Below are positions 9,710 to 19,400 of a stretch of DNA of 64,000 nucleotides, in pieces. Position 1 is the first letter of the stretch. Every line of letters begins with the position of its first letter. Origin of the DNA: Candidatus Hemicellulosilyticus sp. P3 (lineage in GTDB: Bacteria; Bacteroidota; Bacteroidia; Bacteroidales; P3). The translations under genes were made by a program, and so were the position numbers. The stretch is from contig LPNH01000002.1 of NCBI GenBank assembly GCA_001543385.1, positions 124,001 to 188,000 of the forward strand. Reading direction: 5' to 3'. Below the pieces are notes generated by a model, which did no database searches, was not told the origin of the DNA, and saw only the letters and a list, made by a program, of their open reading frames with translations.

Positions 9710-10465
9710 CTATTCCTCTTGCAGCAGTTCCAGCTCTTCCTGCAGTTCCTGCATGAATGTGGCCAGATCGGCTTCGGAGAGTTCGTCATAGCCGTCGGGC
9801 AGCATGAAGTCGGTGTTTTTCACCTTGCCTTTGACTATTTCGGTGGCGGTGTAAGTGATGGCACGGCCTTCGCCCGCGTTGACGGTGCATTGCAGCGGCA
9901 TGCCTTTCACCCCGCTGAACAGCACATTGTATTCGGGGCCGATTTCATCGCTATACCACATTTCCGTAGGATGGTCCTCGCCTTCGGCGTCGTAGGAGTG
10001 CATGATGACTTTTTTGGCCGGGATGCCGGCAATTTCTTTTGTCTCTCCGTCAACATATTCGTAGTAAAAATGGCCGGGCTCGGTGTCGACAATGGTGAGG
10101 CTGTCGAGAGCGTCGCGCTCTTGTTTCGACTTGATGATAAGTTTGCCGCTGCCTTGGTAGGTGAACTCGCTGCCGTTGCCGCGCAGGTAGCCGACCAACT
10201 GGCTGAAGTTCATGCACTGTGTCGTCGTAAGGCCCTGCACCAGGATGTCTTCCGACATTGGTGAATCCATGAAGATGGCGCTCTTGGTGTAGAGGTTGTC
10301 GCCATCGACTTTGATTTCGGCTGTCGCCGCCTCGGCAGGTATCTGGAACGACACTGCGCCCGTCGACTCGACTTTGTATTTGACAATACCCTTAAATGTG
10401 TTTTGCGCAACCAGGGCCGGGCATGCCAGCGCGAGGGCCGCGACAAGAAGCATCAGTTTTTTCAT
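9710..10465 (-). CDS. secreted protein of unknown function (DUF4412/GLPGLI-like)
   Basis: 251 residues with a cleavable signal peptide (LACPALVAQ). The mature protein starts NTFKGIVKYKVES and consists of alternating beta strands, with a mid-protein IAGIPAKKVIM motif. This resembles the small periplasmic DUF4412/GLPGLI-type proteins of Bacteroidota, an assignment by feel only. The C-terminus is highly acidic (LQEELELLQEE). It lies 45 bases downstream of ftsK's start on the same strand; its own promoter is not obvious. Confidence 0.6.
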   Translation of the reverse strand: MKKLMLLVAALALACPALVAQNTFKGIVKYKVESTGAVSFQIPAEAATAEIKVDGDNLYTKSAIFMDSPMSEDILVQGLTTTQCMNFSQLVGYLRGNGSEFTYQGSGKLIIKSKQERDALDSLTIVDTEPGHFYYEYVDGETKEIAGIPAKKVIMHSYDAEGEDHPTEMWYSDEIGPEYNVLFSGVKGMPLQCTVNAGEGRAITYTATEIVKGKVKNTDFMLPDGYDELSEADLATFMQELQEELELLQEE

Positions 10466-10550
10466 AATGTGTTTGCTCTATATTAATGTGTTTGAAATTA
10501 CAGACTGTGATATTTAACGCAGTATCGCGGAAATTAGTATCTCGTCACTG

Positions 10551-11057
10551 TCAAAAAAAACACTGTGCCGGGAGTTTGTCGAAATCCAATATCTCCAGGT
10601 CTTTCGGGGCCCCGTCAATGGTGAATCGGACCAGTGTGGCCACACGGTGGAAACCCTGTCGCCCGGCGGCGCCGGGGTTGATGTGCAACAACTGCAAGTC
10701 ACTATCATACATCACTTTGAGGATATGACTATGCCCGCAGACGAAGATGTCCGGACGCTCCCGACACAGCAAGCGCCCGATCGATTCGGGATAATGGCCG
10801 GGCCAGCCGCCAATATGTGTCATCAGCACTTTCAGACCGTCGCAATGGAACAGCGCTGTCTCAGGCAACGTGTGTCGCAGCCCGGCCTCATCAATATTGC
10901 CGTACACGGCACGCAACGGCCGGAAGGCCTGCAGCCGCTCCACGACGCCCGGACCGCAATCGCCGGCATGCCACAATTCGTCGCACGGATCGAAAAAACG
11001 GAACACCTGCCCGGGCACGAAGCCATGTGTGTCGGAAAGCACGCCGATACGTTTCAT
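10551..11057 (-). CDS. YfcE/MJ0936-type metallophosphoesterase
   Basis: A 168-residue calcineurin-like phosphodiesterase. Metal-binding motifs occur in order: LSDTHG (residues 7-12), HAGDCG (31-36), GNID (53-56), MTHIGG (79-84) and CGHSH (106-110). Small stand-alone members cleave phosphodiesters in vitro and their cellular substrate is generally unclear. It follows the GHKL ATPase gene by six bases, so the two probably form an operon. Confidence 0.88.
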   Translation of the reverse strand: MKRIGVLSDTHGFVPGQVFRFFDPCDELWHAGDCGPGVVERLQAFRPLRAVYGNIDEAGLRHTLPETALFHCDGLKVLMTHIGGWPGHYPESIGRLLCRERPDIFVCGHSHILKVMYDSDLQLLHINPGAAGRQGFHRVATLVRFTIDGAPKDLEILDFDKLPAQCFF

Positions 11058-11063
11058 AACAGG

Positions 11064-11612
11064 TCATTCGTTGGCACCGATATCGTGCAGATTCTCCGAC
11101 ACCATTTCTTTCAGGTAACGGATGATGGAGAGGTCGTTCATGCTCATGCCGCCCAGGGCCTCCTTGATTTCGTCGGTGTCGAAGAGATATTCTCCCCGAT
11201 CGGTGATGTAACGGAATACAAAATGGATATCTTCGTGCTGGCTTGCCAGCATGACCAGCGTACCCGTCAGGTCGCCCATCGGAGGCCGGTCCAGATGGTC
11301 GTGCTGAAACCAGAAACAAAGTGTCGTGCCTTTGCCCGGCTCGCTCGCCAATGTCATGCCGCCGCCGCAATTCTCTGTATTCATCTTTATCAACGGCAGG
11401 CCGAGCCCCACTTTGCGCGTGGTGCGGGATGTGGTGTAGGGGTCGGTGACACGCGCCAGGAATTCGGGCGTCATGCCCTTGCCGTTGTCGCGGATGGTGA
11501 AACGGAAGAGATTGTCATTGATACGGTCTTCAATGGTGAGCCACACGTCTTTGGCCTGTGCAGCCGTGGAATTTTCCATCAAATCGTAGACATGCATGGA
11601 CAGCTCTTTCAT
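11064..11612 (-). CDS. GHKL ATPase-domain protein (type found with NADH-linked hydrogenase genes)
   Basis: 182 residues: one HATPase_c domain with an N-box (MENSTAAQAKDVW), G1 (IRDNGKGM), G2 (KVGLGLPL) and a GKGTT motif, then a short C-terminal domain. There is no histidine-phosphotransfer domain, so it is not a complete sensor kinase. Close relatives are encoded beside HydABC/NuoEF-like complexes in anaerobes; none is visible here. The longer open frame up to 12185 overlaps the opposite lipoprotein gene and is rejected. The ATG at 11612 (MKELSMHV) matches the family's usual start. Confidence 0.8.
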   Translation of the reverse strand: MKELSMHVYDLMENSTAAQAKDVWLTIEDRINDNLFRFTIRDNGKGMTPEFLARVTDPYTTSRTTRKVGLGLPLIKMNTENCGGGMTLASEPGKGTTLCFWFQHDHLDRPPMGDLTGTLVMLASQHEDIHFVFRYITDRGEYLFDTDEIKEALGGMSMNDLSIIRYLKEMVSENLHDIGANE

Positions 11613-11648
11613 AGCAACGGATGGGTGTATGGATAAAAAAGTGTAATG

Positions 11649-11656
11649 CAAAAATA
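11649..11656 (-). promoter_or_regulatory. TAnnTTTG -7 box for the GHKL ATPase operon
   Basis: The minus strand reads TATTTTTG 37 bases before the start codon at 11612, in the divergent gap with the lipoprotein gene. Confidence 0.5.
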
Positions 11657-11705
11657 CGAAAAAAAGTACAAGGCCGTTAATTATAGCAAGAAAAGAATCA
11701 CTGAC

Positions 11706-12653
11706 ATGAATCTCCCGATTCCGCCGCGCCACGCCGCCATGACAATAGCCGTTGTATGCGGCATTTTGTCGGGCTGCAAAAAATTTGACGGCGAGACCAC
11801 CCGTCCTGCCTGGATCCAGATAGACAACGCCGCAGTGGTACGCGCCGCCAACGGCGAAAACGAGCGGCAAAGCGGTTGGCACACCAGCGACATTGACGCC
11901 GTGGAGCTTATCGCTCTGTTCCATGGCGACCGCAGCGAGACCACCATCGGTGTCTTCCAGCTGCCCTGCCGCGTGCCGGTGCTTTTTGACGGCGTGGCAG
12001 ACTATGTGGTGACACGCCCCGTCGTGAAACAAAACGGCATCGCGGCCACCCGCATCTATTACCCTTACCTGCAAGCTGACACAAGCTACAATGTGCGTTT
12101 TGCCGAAGGCGAGACCACCCGCCTGGGTCGATATGACACCGCGTCGCATACCTCCACCATGGATTTCTCTTATTGGGGCACGCAACGCATTGGCGAACTG
12201 TATTTCGAGAACTTCGAGCCGCTGGCTTCGTCAATCCGCATGACCGAGGGTTGCTATGAATGGATTACCGACGATGCCGCCGGAGCCCGCAGCGGCACCG
12301 GGTATGTCCGCATCCCCACTTCGGCAAGCGGCAACGGCACCTATCTGGAAATCACGGATAGTATGCAAGTCGACGATCCGTTGAAATATCTGTATCTGGA
12401 GATGGACTACCGCAGCGACGTGGAGTTCCGCATCGGACTGCGCAGCCCGCTCACGGATGGCGGCTCCGACCACACCTATTATGCCATCAGCCTGTACCCC
12501 AAGCAAGAGTGGACTAAAATATACATCAACCTGGGCAAATTGTGGGCACAGATGAACCACTACCCGCTGTTCCACGTGGTGTCCCACACGCTCAACACTG
12601 AGCAGACTGACGGTTACACCTACATCGACAATCTTAAAGTCATCACCTTTTAG
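11706..12653 (+). CDS. lipoprotein of unknown function
   Basis: 315 residues from the ATG at 11706. A signal sequence ends in a lipobox ILSGC, so the protein is lipid-anchored. The mature part has an early beta-rich domain and a C-terminal ~150-residue domain with an IYINLGKLWAQM segment and a final YTYIDNLKVITF, resembling a jelly-roll or carbohydrate-binding fold; that is a guess. The in-frame extension to 11646 lacks signal-peptide character. The sugar transferase gene begins 17 bases downstream, suggesting cotranscription and perhaps a cell-surface role. Confidence 0.7.
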   Translation: MNLPIPPRHAAMTIAVVCGILSGCKKFDGETTRPAWIQIDNAAVVRAANGENERQSGWHTSDIDAVELIALFHGDRSETTIGVFQLPCRVPVLFDGVADYVVTRPVVKQNGIAATRIYYPYLQADTSYNVRFAEGETTRLGRYDTASHTSTMDFSYWGTQRIGELYFENFEPLASSIRMTEGCYEWITDDAAGARSGTGYVRIPTSASGNGTYLEITDSMQVDDPLKYLYLEMDYRSDVEFRIGLRSPLTDGGSDHTYYAISLYPKQEWTKIYINLGKLWAQMNHYPLFHVVSHTLNTEQTDGYTYIDNLKVITF

Positions 12654-12670
12654 ACACTTTTCCGCCGCCA

Positions 12671-14104
12671 ATGAGAGAGCGCACACTGAAACATAAATAT
12701 CTATCGGGCGACCTCCTGACGGCGATGGCTGCCTGGACACTTTTTTTCTATTTCCGCAAATGCAGCGTCGACTGCATTTACGCCGAACCGGCCGTCAAAC
12801 TGTTTTCGGATGCCAACTACTGGCTGGGGCTGGGGCTGGTGCCGGCCGGATGGATAGCGCTTTACGCCATTATGGGCAGCTATCGCAAGACCATGCGCAA
12901 AGCACGTCTCAAGGAGCTGGGCGACACAGCAGCCGCCAGCCTCATCGGCGTCATCGTGCTCTTTTTCGCCATCATGCTTGATGACGAGATACATTCGTAT
13001 AAATCTTACTATGTCTCTTTCCTTTTCTTTCTCGCGGTTCACTTTGTGCTCACCTATACGGTGCGTCTGGCTCTGACCACCCACACTGTCAAGCAGATTC
13101 ATTCGCGCAAAGTCGGCTTCCCCACCCTGCTCATCGGTTCGGGCAAAAACGCTTATCGCACTTATCTGGACCTGGAGAACCAGGAGATTTACACCGGAAA
13201 TATTTTTATCGGATTCATCACCCTGCCCAGCCACGACACCCCGGACCACATCGACACTCGCCTGCCAGGTGTGATGCCCTGTCTGGGCGACCTCGGGCAA
13301 TGCCGATCCATCATCGAGAAGCACCATATTGAGGAGGTCATCATCGCCCTTGAGGATGACGAGAAAGAGTCCACACGCGACATCATCCTGGCTGTAAACA
13401 GTATTGACGACCTCATCATCCGCATCACCCCTGATGCATACGACCTGCTGGTGGGCCATGTCAAGGTGGACAATGTGTTTCACTCCCCCCTTATCACCAT
13501 TGACAACCGGCTGATGTCCGAATGGCAATATAGCATCAAACGCATCTTCGACATGGTCATTGCTGTCATCGCGATGCTGTTGCTCAGCCCGGTCTATTTG
13601 GTGACAGCCATAATAGTCAAAGCGACATCTCCCGGACCCGTTTTTTTCACCCAGGAACGCATCGGCCAATATGGCCGGCCGTTCAAGATGCATAAGTTCC
13701 GGTCTATGTATGTCGACGCAGAAGCCAGCGGGCCGGCGCTGTCGACCGACGACGACCCCCGCATCACCCCTTTCGGGCGCTTTATGCGACGTGTGCGGCT
13801 GGACGAGATTCCACAATTCTTCAATGTGCTGAAAGGCACCATGACCATGGTCGGACCACGGCCCGAACGTCAGTATTATATTAACCTTATTGTGCAACGG
13901 GCGCCCGAATATATGCTGCTGCAACGGATCAAGCCCGGCATAACATCGTGGGGACAGGTGCGCTACGGCTACGCCAGCTCCGTCGACGAGATGGTCGAAC
14001 GGTTGCGCTATGACCTGCTGTATATCGAGAATATGTCCATCGCCACCGACATCAAGATATTGCTTTACACTGTCAAGATTATCCTGCAGGGACGCGGCAA
14101 GTAA
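12671..14104 (+). CDS. undecaprenyl-phosphate sugar-phosphate transferase (WcaJ/EpsE type)
   Basis: A 477-residue polyprenyl glycosylphosphotransferase that starts polysaccharide chains by loading a sugar-1-phosphate on undecaprenyl phosphate. Several N-terminal membrane helices are followed by a Rossmann-like CoA-binding-type region (~residues 145-270), then the catalytic domain: IKRIFDMVIAVIAMLLLSP, TSPGPVFFTQERIG, KFRSM, RVRLDEIPQFFNVLKG and VGPRPE. All signature segments are present and the C-terminal YTVKIILQGRGK ends in the normal place. It follows a lipoprotein gene by 17 bases and precedes an FKBP gene by 35. Confidence 0.92.
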   Translation: MRERTLKHKYLSGDLLTAMAAWTLFFYFRKCSVDCIYAEPAVKLFSDANYWLGLGLVPAGWIALYAIMGSYRKTMRKARLKELGDTAAASLIGVIVLFFAIMLDDEIHSYKSYYVSFLFFLAVHFVLTYTVRLALTTHTVKQIHSRKVGFPTLLIGSGKNAYRTYLDLENQEIYTGNIFIGFITLPSHDTPDHIDTRLPGVMPCLGDLGQCRSIIEKHHIEEVIIALEDDEKESTRDIILAVNSIDDLIIRITPDAYDLLVGHVKVDNVFHSPLITIDNRLMSEWQYSIKRIFDMVIAVIAMLLLSPVYLVTAIIVKATSPGPVFFTQERIGQYGRPFKMHKFRSMYVDAEASGPALSTDDDPRITPFGRFMRRVRLDEIPQFFNVLKGTMTMVGPRPERQYYINLIVQRAPEYMLLQRIKPGITSWGQVRYGYASSVDEMVERLRYDLLYIENMSIATDIKILLYTVKIILQGRGK

Positions 14105-14139
14105 AACACCCCGGACGTAACACCCTAATTTCACCAGCC

Positions 14140-14865
14140 ATGAAACAACAGTCAATCTTTTGGAGTTTTTCGCACACCGTATTTGTCTTCCTGCTCGTCT
14201 ATGCAACGGCCGGCCACGGTCAGACGTCCAAGCCGGTGCTAAATGACCAGCGTGACAGCCTGAGCTGGGTGTTGGGCGAGAGCCACGCCCGTGCCTGTCT
14301 GCAGGACAACATGGGACTTAGCAATGAGAAGGTGCTGGAGGCTTTTCTACACACCATGCAGGGGTTGGAACAGCCTATTGACGAGGACAATTACCGGCTC
14401 GCCCTCGATTATATCAACTACATGAACTTTATAAACAACAAGCACAAGATTGACGAGGAGAACGCCAAGACCGAGCGGATTGAGCAGACACACCTGCAGA
14501 AGCTGGTTGAAGAGAATCCCGGCCTGCAACGCAGCGAATATGGATTCTACTATGAGGTGCTGCAGCCTGGCAGCGGGATCACCGCCCGGGAGAACCAACG
14601 TGTCACTTTCGACTACCGCGGCTACAATATGCTCACAGGCGAACTGCTGGACCAGACCTACGGCACCAGTGGCGCCATCACCGTGAACATCAATGACAAT
14701 ATATTCACCGGTCTGCGCTTGGGCCTGCAGCTGATGCAGGCCGGCGCGGTGTATCGGTTCTATTTCCCGAACAGGCTGGTTTTTGGCAGCAAAGGGAGTC
14801 GTGTGGTACCGCCTTTCACCGCAATGATTTACGAAGTGGAGCTGCACACCGTGCACCTGGATTAA
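14140..14865 (+). CDS. FKBP-type peptidyl-prolyl isomerase, exported
   Basis: 241 residues with a signal peptide (cleavage near ATAGHGQ). The N-terminal helical region (~30-115) resembles the dimerisation domain of FkpA/Mip-like proteins, and the C-terminal ~110 residues are an FKBP domain (VTFDYRGYNMLTGELLDQTYG, then FTGLRLGLQLMQAGAVYRFYFP). It should assist proline isomerisation of exported proteins. Some active-site aromatic positions look altered, so activity may be weak. It ends convergently with arginine decarboxylase, 34 bases apart. Confidence 0.85.
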   Translation: MKQQSIFWSFSHTVFVFLLVYATAGHGQTSKPVLNDQRDSLSWVLGESHARACLQDNMGLSNEKVLEAFLHTMQGLEQPIDEDNYRLALDYINYMNFINNKHKIDEENAKTERIEQTHLQKLVEENPGLQRSEYGFYYEVLQPGSGITARENQRVTFDYRGYNMLTGELLDQTYGTSGAITVNINDNIFTGLRLGLQLMQAGAVYRFYFPNRLVFGSKGSRVVPPFTAMIYEVELHTVHLD

Positions 14866-14899
14866 GCGGCACGGCACCAACCGGAATCTGAATGCACTT

Positions 14900-16300
14900 T
14901 CAGTAGCCGAGGATTTTCAGCATGGACTTATGGCTCTGCTCCTTGGCAAAAAGCTTTGTGGTATATGAACCATCTTCGTCCTTGTCGATGATGATGTGTT
15001 TGGGCGCAGGGATGAGGCAGTGCTGTATGCCGCCGTACCCGCCCAGGCTCTCCTGATAGGCACCCGTGTGGAAGAAGCCGATATAAAGCGGCTCGTCTTT
15101 CTGCAGTTTGGGCAGGAAGATGGCGTTGGCATGTGAGTCGGCGTTATAGTAATCTTCGCTGTCGCATGTGAGCCCGCCCAAAAAGACACGCTGATACTCA
15201 CAGTCCCAATGGTTGACCGGCAGCATGATGAAGCGCTGGTTGATGCCCCAGGTGTCCGGCAACGTGGTGATGAACGAACTGTCTATCATATACCATAGTT
15301 CACGGTCGTTCTGCTGTTTCTGGTCCAGTATGCTGTAGAGTGTGGCGCCGCTCTCCCCGACCGTGAAGGAGCCGAACTCGGTGAAGATGTCGGGCTCCTC
15401 GACACCGCGGTTGGCACAGATGTTCTTGATTTGCGCCAGTATTTCCTCGGCCATGTATTCGTAATCATAGGATGAAGCAAGCGAGGTTTTCGACGGGAAG
15501 CCGCCCCCGATGTTGAGTGAATCAAGATCCGGGCAGATACGCTTCAAGTCGCAATAGACGTTGACGCACTTAGCCAACTCATTCCAATAATAGGCGGTGT
15601 CGCGGATGCCGGTATTGATGAAAAAGTGCAGCATCTTGAAACGGAATTTCTCATTTGGCCTGACCTGTTCCTCGTAGAAACTGACAATGTCGTTATAACG
15701 GATGCCGAGACGCGACGTGTAGAAATCGAATCTGGGCTCCTCTTCCGAGGCGATGCGGATACCGAGCTGCATCGGCACGGAGGGTGAATCCAACAGCGCG
15801 TCGAGAGCATAATATTCATTTTTATTGTCAAGAACGGGCACCACGTTGTGGAATCCGTCGCCGAAAAGCTCAACGATGTTTTCGATGTATTGCTGTTTTT
15901 TGTATCCGTTGCAAACAATGAATTTGTCCTTGCCGATGAGCTGCTGTCCGTATAGTTCGTGTATAAGATTGATGTCAAACGCCGAAGATGTCTCCAGATT
16001 GATGTCGTTCTTCAAGGCCTCCTCCAACACAAAGGAGAAATGGCTTGACTTGGTGCAATAACAATAGTTGTATGAGCCACGGTAGTCGGTCTTGGCTATT
16101 GCGACATTGAAAAGCCGCTTGGCCCGCTGAATCTGGCTGCTGATCTTGGGAAGGTAGGTGATTTTAAGCGGGGTGCCATACTGTTTGATTATCTCCATCA
16201 AAGGGATGTCGTGGAAATAAAGTTCGCCGTCTTCCGTGCGGAATTCGTCCTGCGGAAAGTCGAACGTCTGATCTATCAAATCATAGTATTTGTTCTTCAT
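14900..16300 (-). CDS. arginine decarboxylase (short Bacteroidota form, PLP-dependent)
   Basis: 466 residues of the Orn/Lys/Arg decarboxylase class 2 barrel fold. The PLP lysine is in YCYCTKSSHFSFVL near residue 83, and the glycine-rich phosphate loop is SLNIGGGFPSK near 273-283. The C-terminal barrel has the conserved LGGLTCDSEDYY and GFFHTGAYQE segments. It would make agmatine for polyamine synthesis. It is shorter than the ~630-residue SpeA because it lacks the inserted domain. A TAnnTTTG box is 44 bases upstream, and the gene looks monocistronic. Confidence 0.9.
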   Translation of the reverse strand: MKNKYYDLIDQTFDFPQDEFRTEDGELYFHDIPLMEIIKQYGTPLKITYLPKISSQIQRAKRLFNVAIAKTDYRGSYNYCYCTKSSHFSFVLEEALKNDINLETSSAFDINLIHELYGQQLIGKDKFIVCNGYKKQQYIENIVELFGDGFHNVVPVLDNKNEYYALDALLDSPSVPMQLGIRIASEEEPRFDFYTSRLGIRYNDIVSFYEEQVRPNEKFRFKMLHFFINTGIRDTAYYWNELAKCVNVYCDLKRICPDLDSLNIGGGFPSKTSLASSYDYEYMAEEILAQIKNICANRGVEEPDIFTEFGSFTVGESGATLYSILDQKQQNDRELWYMIDSSFITTLPDTWGINQRFIMLPVNHWDCEYQRVFLGGLTCDSEDYYNADSHANAIFLPKLQKDEPLYIGFFHTGAYQESLGGYGGIQHCLIPAPKHIIIDKDEDGSYTTKLFAKEQSHKSMLKILGY

Positions 16301-16343
16301 CGAATGGCCGGGATTTGCAAATCCAACTTGATTAAATTGGAGG

Positions 16344-16351
16344 CAAAAATA
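16344..16351 (-). promoter_or_regulatory. TAnnTTTG -7 box for arginine decarboxylase
   Basis: The minus strand reads TATTTTTG, 44 bases before the start codon at 16300. Confidence 0.5.
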
Positions 16352-16416
16352 CGATTTATTTCAGTTACATCGAAATAAAATATCAAATCCGGCACACTTA
16401 CATCAATCTTTGGACA

Positions 16417-16452
16417 GCAAAAAAGTCAGGAAGAAAACACGTCTCCCTGACT
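16417..16452 (-). terminator. rho-independent terminator of the C25 protease operon
   Basis: On the minus strand a GTCAGG/CCTGAC stem with a 15-base loop is followed by a T run (TTTTTTGC). It lies 44 bases after the protease stop codon. Confidence 0.65.
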
Positions 16453-16495
16453 ATCAATCAGATGTTATAAGCAAACGTCGGTCCGACGCTCTCTG

Positions 16496-19400
16496 TCACA
16501 ACACCGCCATACGGCGGACAACAGTGTTACGGTCCGCATCGACATGAAGGAAATAGACCCCGCGGGACCAGTGACGGACAGCAATTCGCAGTTCATCGGC
16601 GTCGGCGTCGGCGGCATAAACCGCACGGCCCGACATGTCATAGACTGTCACCCGACGCAATGCAGACGCTTCGACAATGAGCACCTCCGAGGCCGGGTTG
16701 GGGTAGATCCGGATCAGAAGCTCTGACCCGACGTCATCGATGCCGCTGGTGACATGGACAGTGACGCGGGCCGAGGCTGAGCACTGCCCGGCAAAACCCA
16801 CCACACTGTAGACTGAGGTTGCATCTGGCCGAACCTGAATAGCAGAGCCGTCGTTGCCGGTGCTCCACTCATAGCGACTGGCTCCCGATGCCGTAAGCAG
16901 AACCGGCGTTCCCGCCGACACTTCGTCGACGGAAGCCGCTATGGTCACATCGGGGACATCCACCACGGTAAGCAGCAGGTAGGTCAGCTGACTGCCGGAC
17001 GAGTCGACCCAGACGCTGGCACCGACCGCATCGGTGGACAAAGTCCGGCCGCCGAAGGTATAGGCACTGTTCTGACACACCGTGTCGGACAGATAGACAA
17101 CAGGGCGGATGGGGGCAGGCAGGACAATATTGTCGACCCAGACTGCATCGTCACCTGACGAACGGAACCAGTTTTTCTGATAACTGAAGGTGAAAGTATG
17201 GCTTCCGGCGCTGATCGGGAATGCATAGCGGGTCCAGGCCACCTCTCCCGAGAGCGTCAGCATCTGCTGACCGTCAATCGAGAATACGAACCAGTCGCCG
17301 TTAGATTCGGACGACACCTTGGCGTGGAAGCGAATTGAATCGGCAAACTCTGCCGTGTAGGTGAACGACATGGTTGATGAAGAGAGGTTATTCATCGAAC
17401 GGGCCGACCGGACTGAACAGGTTCCCTCGTAGGCGACCTCTGTATCTATCACCCACGGACGGTTGTTCATATCAGGAGTTATCTGGTCAATGGCTCCGGT
17501 CTCGAAGTCGATGACCGTGACATGGGCATAAGGCAATGAAACGGTGTGTCTGAAACCGGTACCGGCATAGTCCAGCTCCAACAGAAAGGGCAAATTGGAG
17601 GTGGGGGTAAGCGTGCTGGAAAAGTCGACATCGAATGTGGCCGTCAAACTTTCACCGGGCGCTATCGACACTGCCGTGTAGGGTATGGTCTGGACTGTGG
17701 CCAGGTCGTATTGGTGGCGAAGCGCGAGCGTGGCACCTGTAACGGCAGCGTGTCCATTATTGCGCACCGTGACCGTTATCGTCGACTCCCCCCCGGGCTG
17801 CACCTGCGGAGTCACAGACCAATGGCTCACCTCCGGTACGGGAGCCAGCAATGTGACAACGGTGTTGTAGGACGAGATGTCGGAGCCTTCGGACATATTG
17901 ACACTGAGCGCCACCCGGGTCCCGTCGTCAACGCCGGCATGCACGACACCGCGGAAGACCGCCGCGACAGACAGTGTGTCGTGCGGCGCAACAGCCGAGA
18001 GGCGTACACTGTCGTCGAGCATCAGAAGCTGCGACATGTCTGCAGAGATGCACCGCAAGTCAAACGCAGCTGAAACAACGTCGGACAGATTGGCCACCCG
18101 GACGGAAAAGGTGACCGTGTCGCCTGCCGCGGGCACATTGTCGGCAGTAAAATCCACCACCGTGAGCGCCGATCCGGACGGCGACACAACATTGACGGTG
18201 CGGAATTCGGGCCGGTAGTTCTGCGCAGTGGCCACAAGTTCGTACTCGCCAAGCGGTATGGTGCCGGGAATGTCGAGCTGAACCATTCCGCTGGCGTCGG
18301 CATAGGCGGCGCTGACCAGCGTGCCCCTGCCATTTGTGAGGGCGACGTAAGCATAAGGCACAGCGGTCACCTGCAGCGTGCCGCTGCCTCTGTTGTAGGT
18401 GTCGCCTGCAGACAACGGCATGACAGACGCCTCTCCCAGCCACGGCTCCAGCGAAGGATCGCCCATGACATGATAGATTTCCCAGTAATATTTGACATAG
18501 GTGCTGGAGGGGTCGTGGTTCTGCACAGCCATGTTGCCGGCCGAGATGATGGCCCCGGCCGTTGTGCGCCATGACGGCGCACTCTCGCCATGCGTATGGA
18601 ACAGAAGGTCGTACATGCCGACATTCGATGCGTCGTAAGAGGCGTCCATGGTGTTGAATATATTGCTGCGCACACCTACCGACCAACAGAAATCCTCTGT
18701 CCAATAGGTGGAATTGCTGGCACCAATATAGGCCACCGCTCCCGCGTTGTTGCCGCGGCGCAAGAGCGCCTCGCCGAAGCAGGTGGAGGTGTTGAAGTGA
18801 TTGGTGAGACAGCAGTTGCCTATCATGAACATCGGCTTGCCGTAGTTGAGCAGGCCGTTGATGTGACTGACCTGCAGATTGGGTCTATACCATGAGTTTT
18901 CCGAACCGTGGGCTGAATAGTTGACCCAGCCGGCCCCCTCGTGATAGCGGAAACGCAGGCTGTCCGACGCGCTGTTTGCATTACAGCTGCCGGTCACGGT
19001 GACGCCGGCCGGAGCAAAGGAGGTGTTGTTTTTGTAATAGACCAATGTGTTGTAGCCGTTGGCCGCTGTACAGTAGACCTTGGCGGCATAATCCATGGAC
19101 GGGTCGGCATAGGTGTAGGCATAGTCGCCGGACGAACCTTGGTCGACTCCCGAAACCAAAATGGCCCGGGAGAGATACGACGGATCGGAAAAGGCATATT
19201 GCTCGTAGAGCAATGTCTTGGAAATCTGCGGCGCAAGCTGTGCCTCGGTCTGGGCCGAGAAACGGCCGTAGTAACAGTCGGGCAGAAAATCGCCATCGGT
19301 CCATGTGGCATAATAAAGATCGGTGACGTGGTCGTTGTCGACTTGATTGGATGCACTGAAGGCGGGTATCTGGTCTACGTCGCCCACCAGCAACAAATAG

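Noticed and set aside
11613-12185. longer start for the GHKL ATPase
   Set aside because: It would run through the opposite lipoprotein gene; the ATG at 11612 matches the family start.
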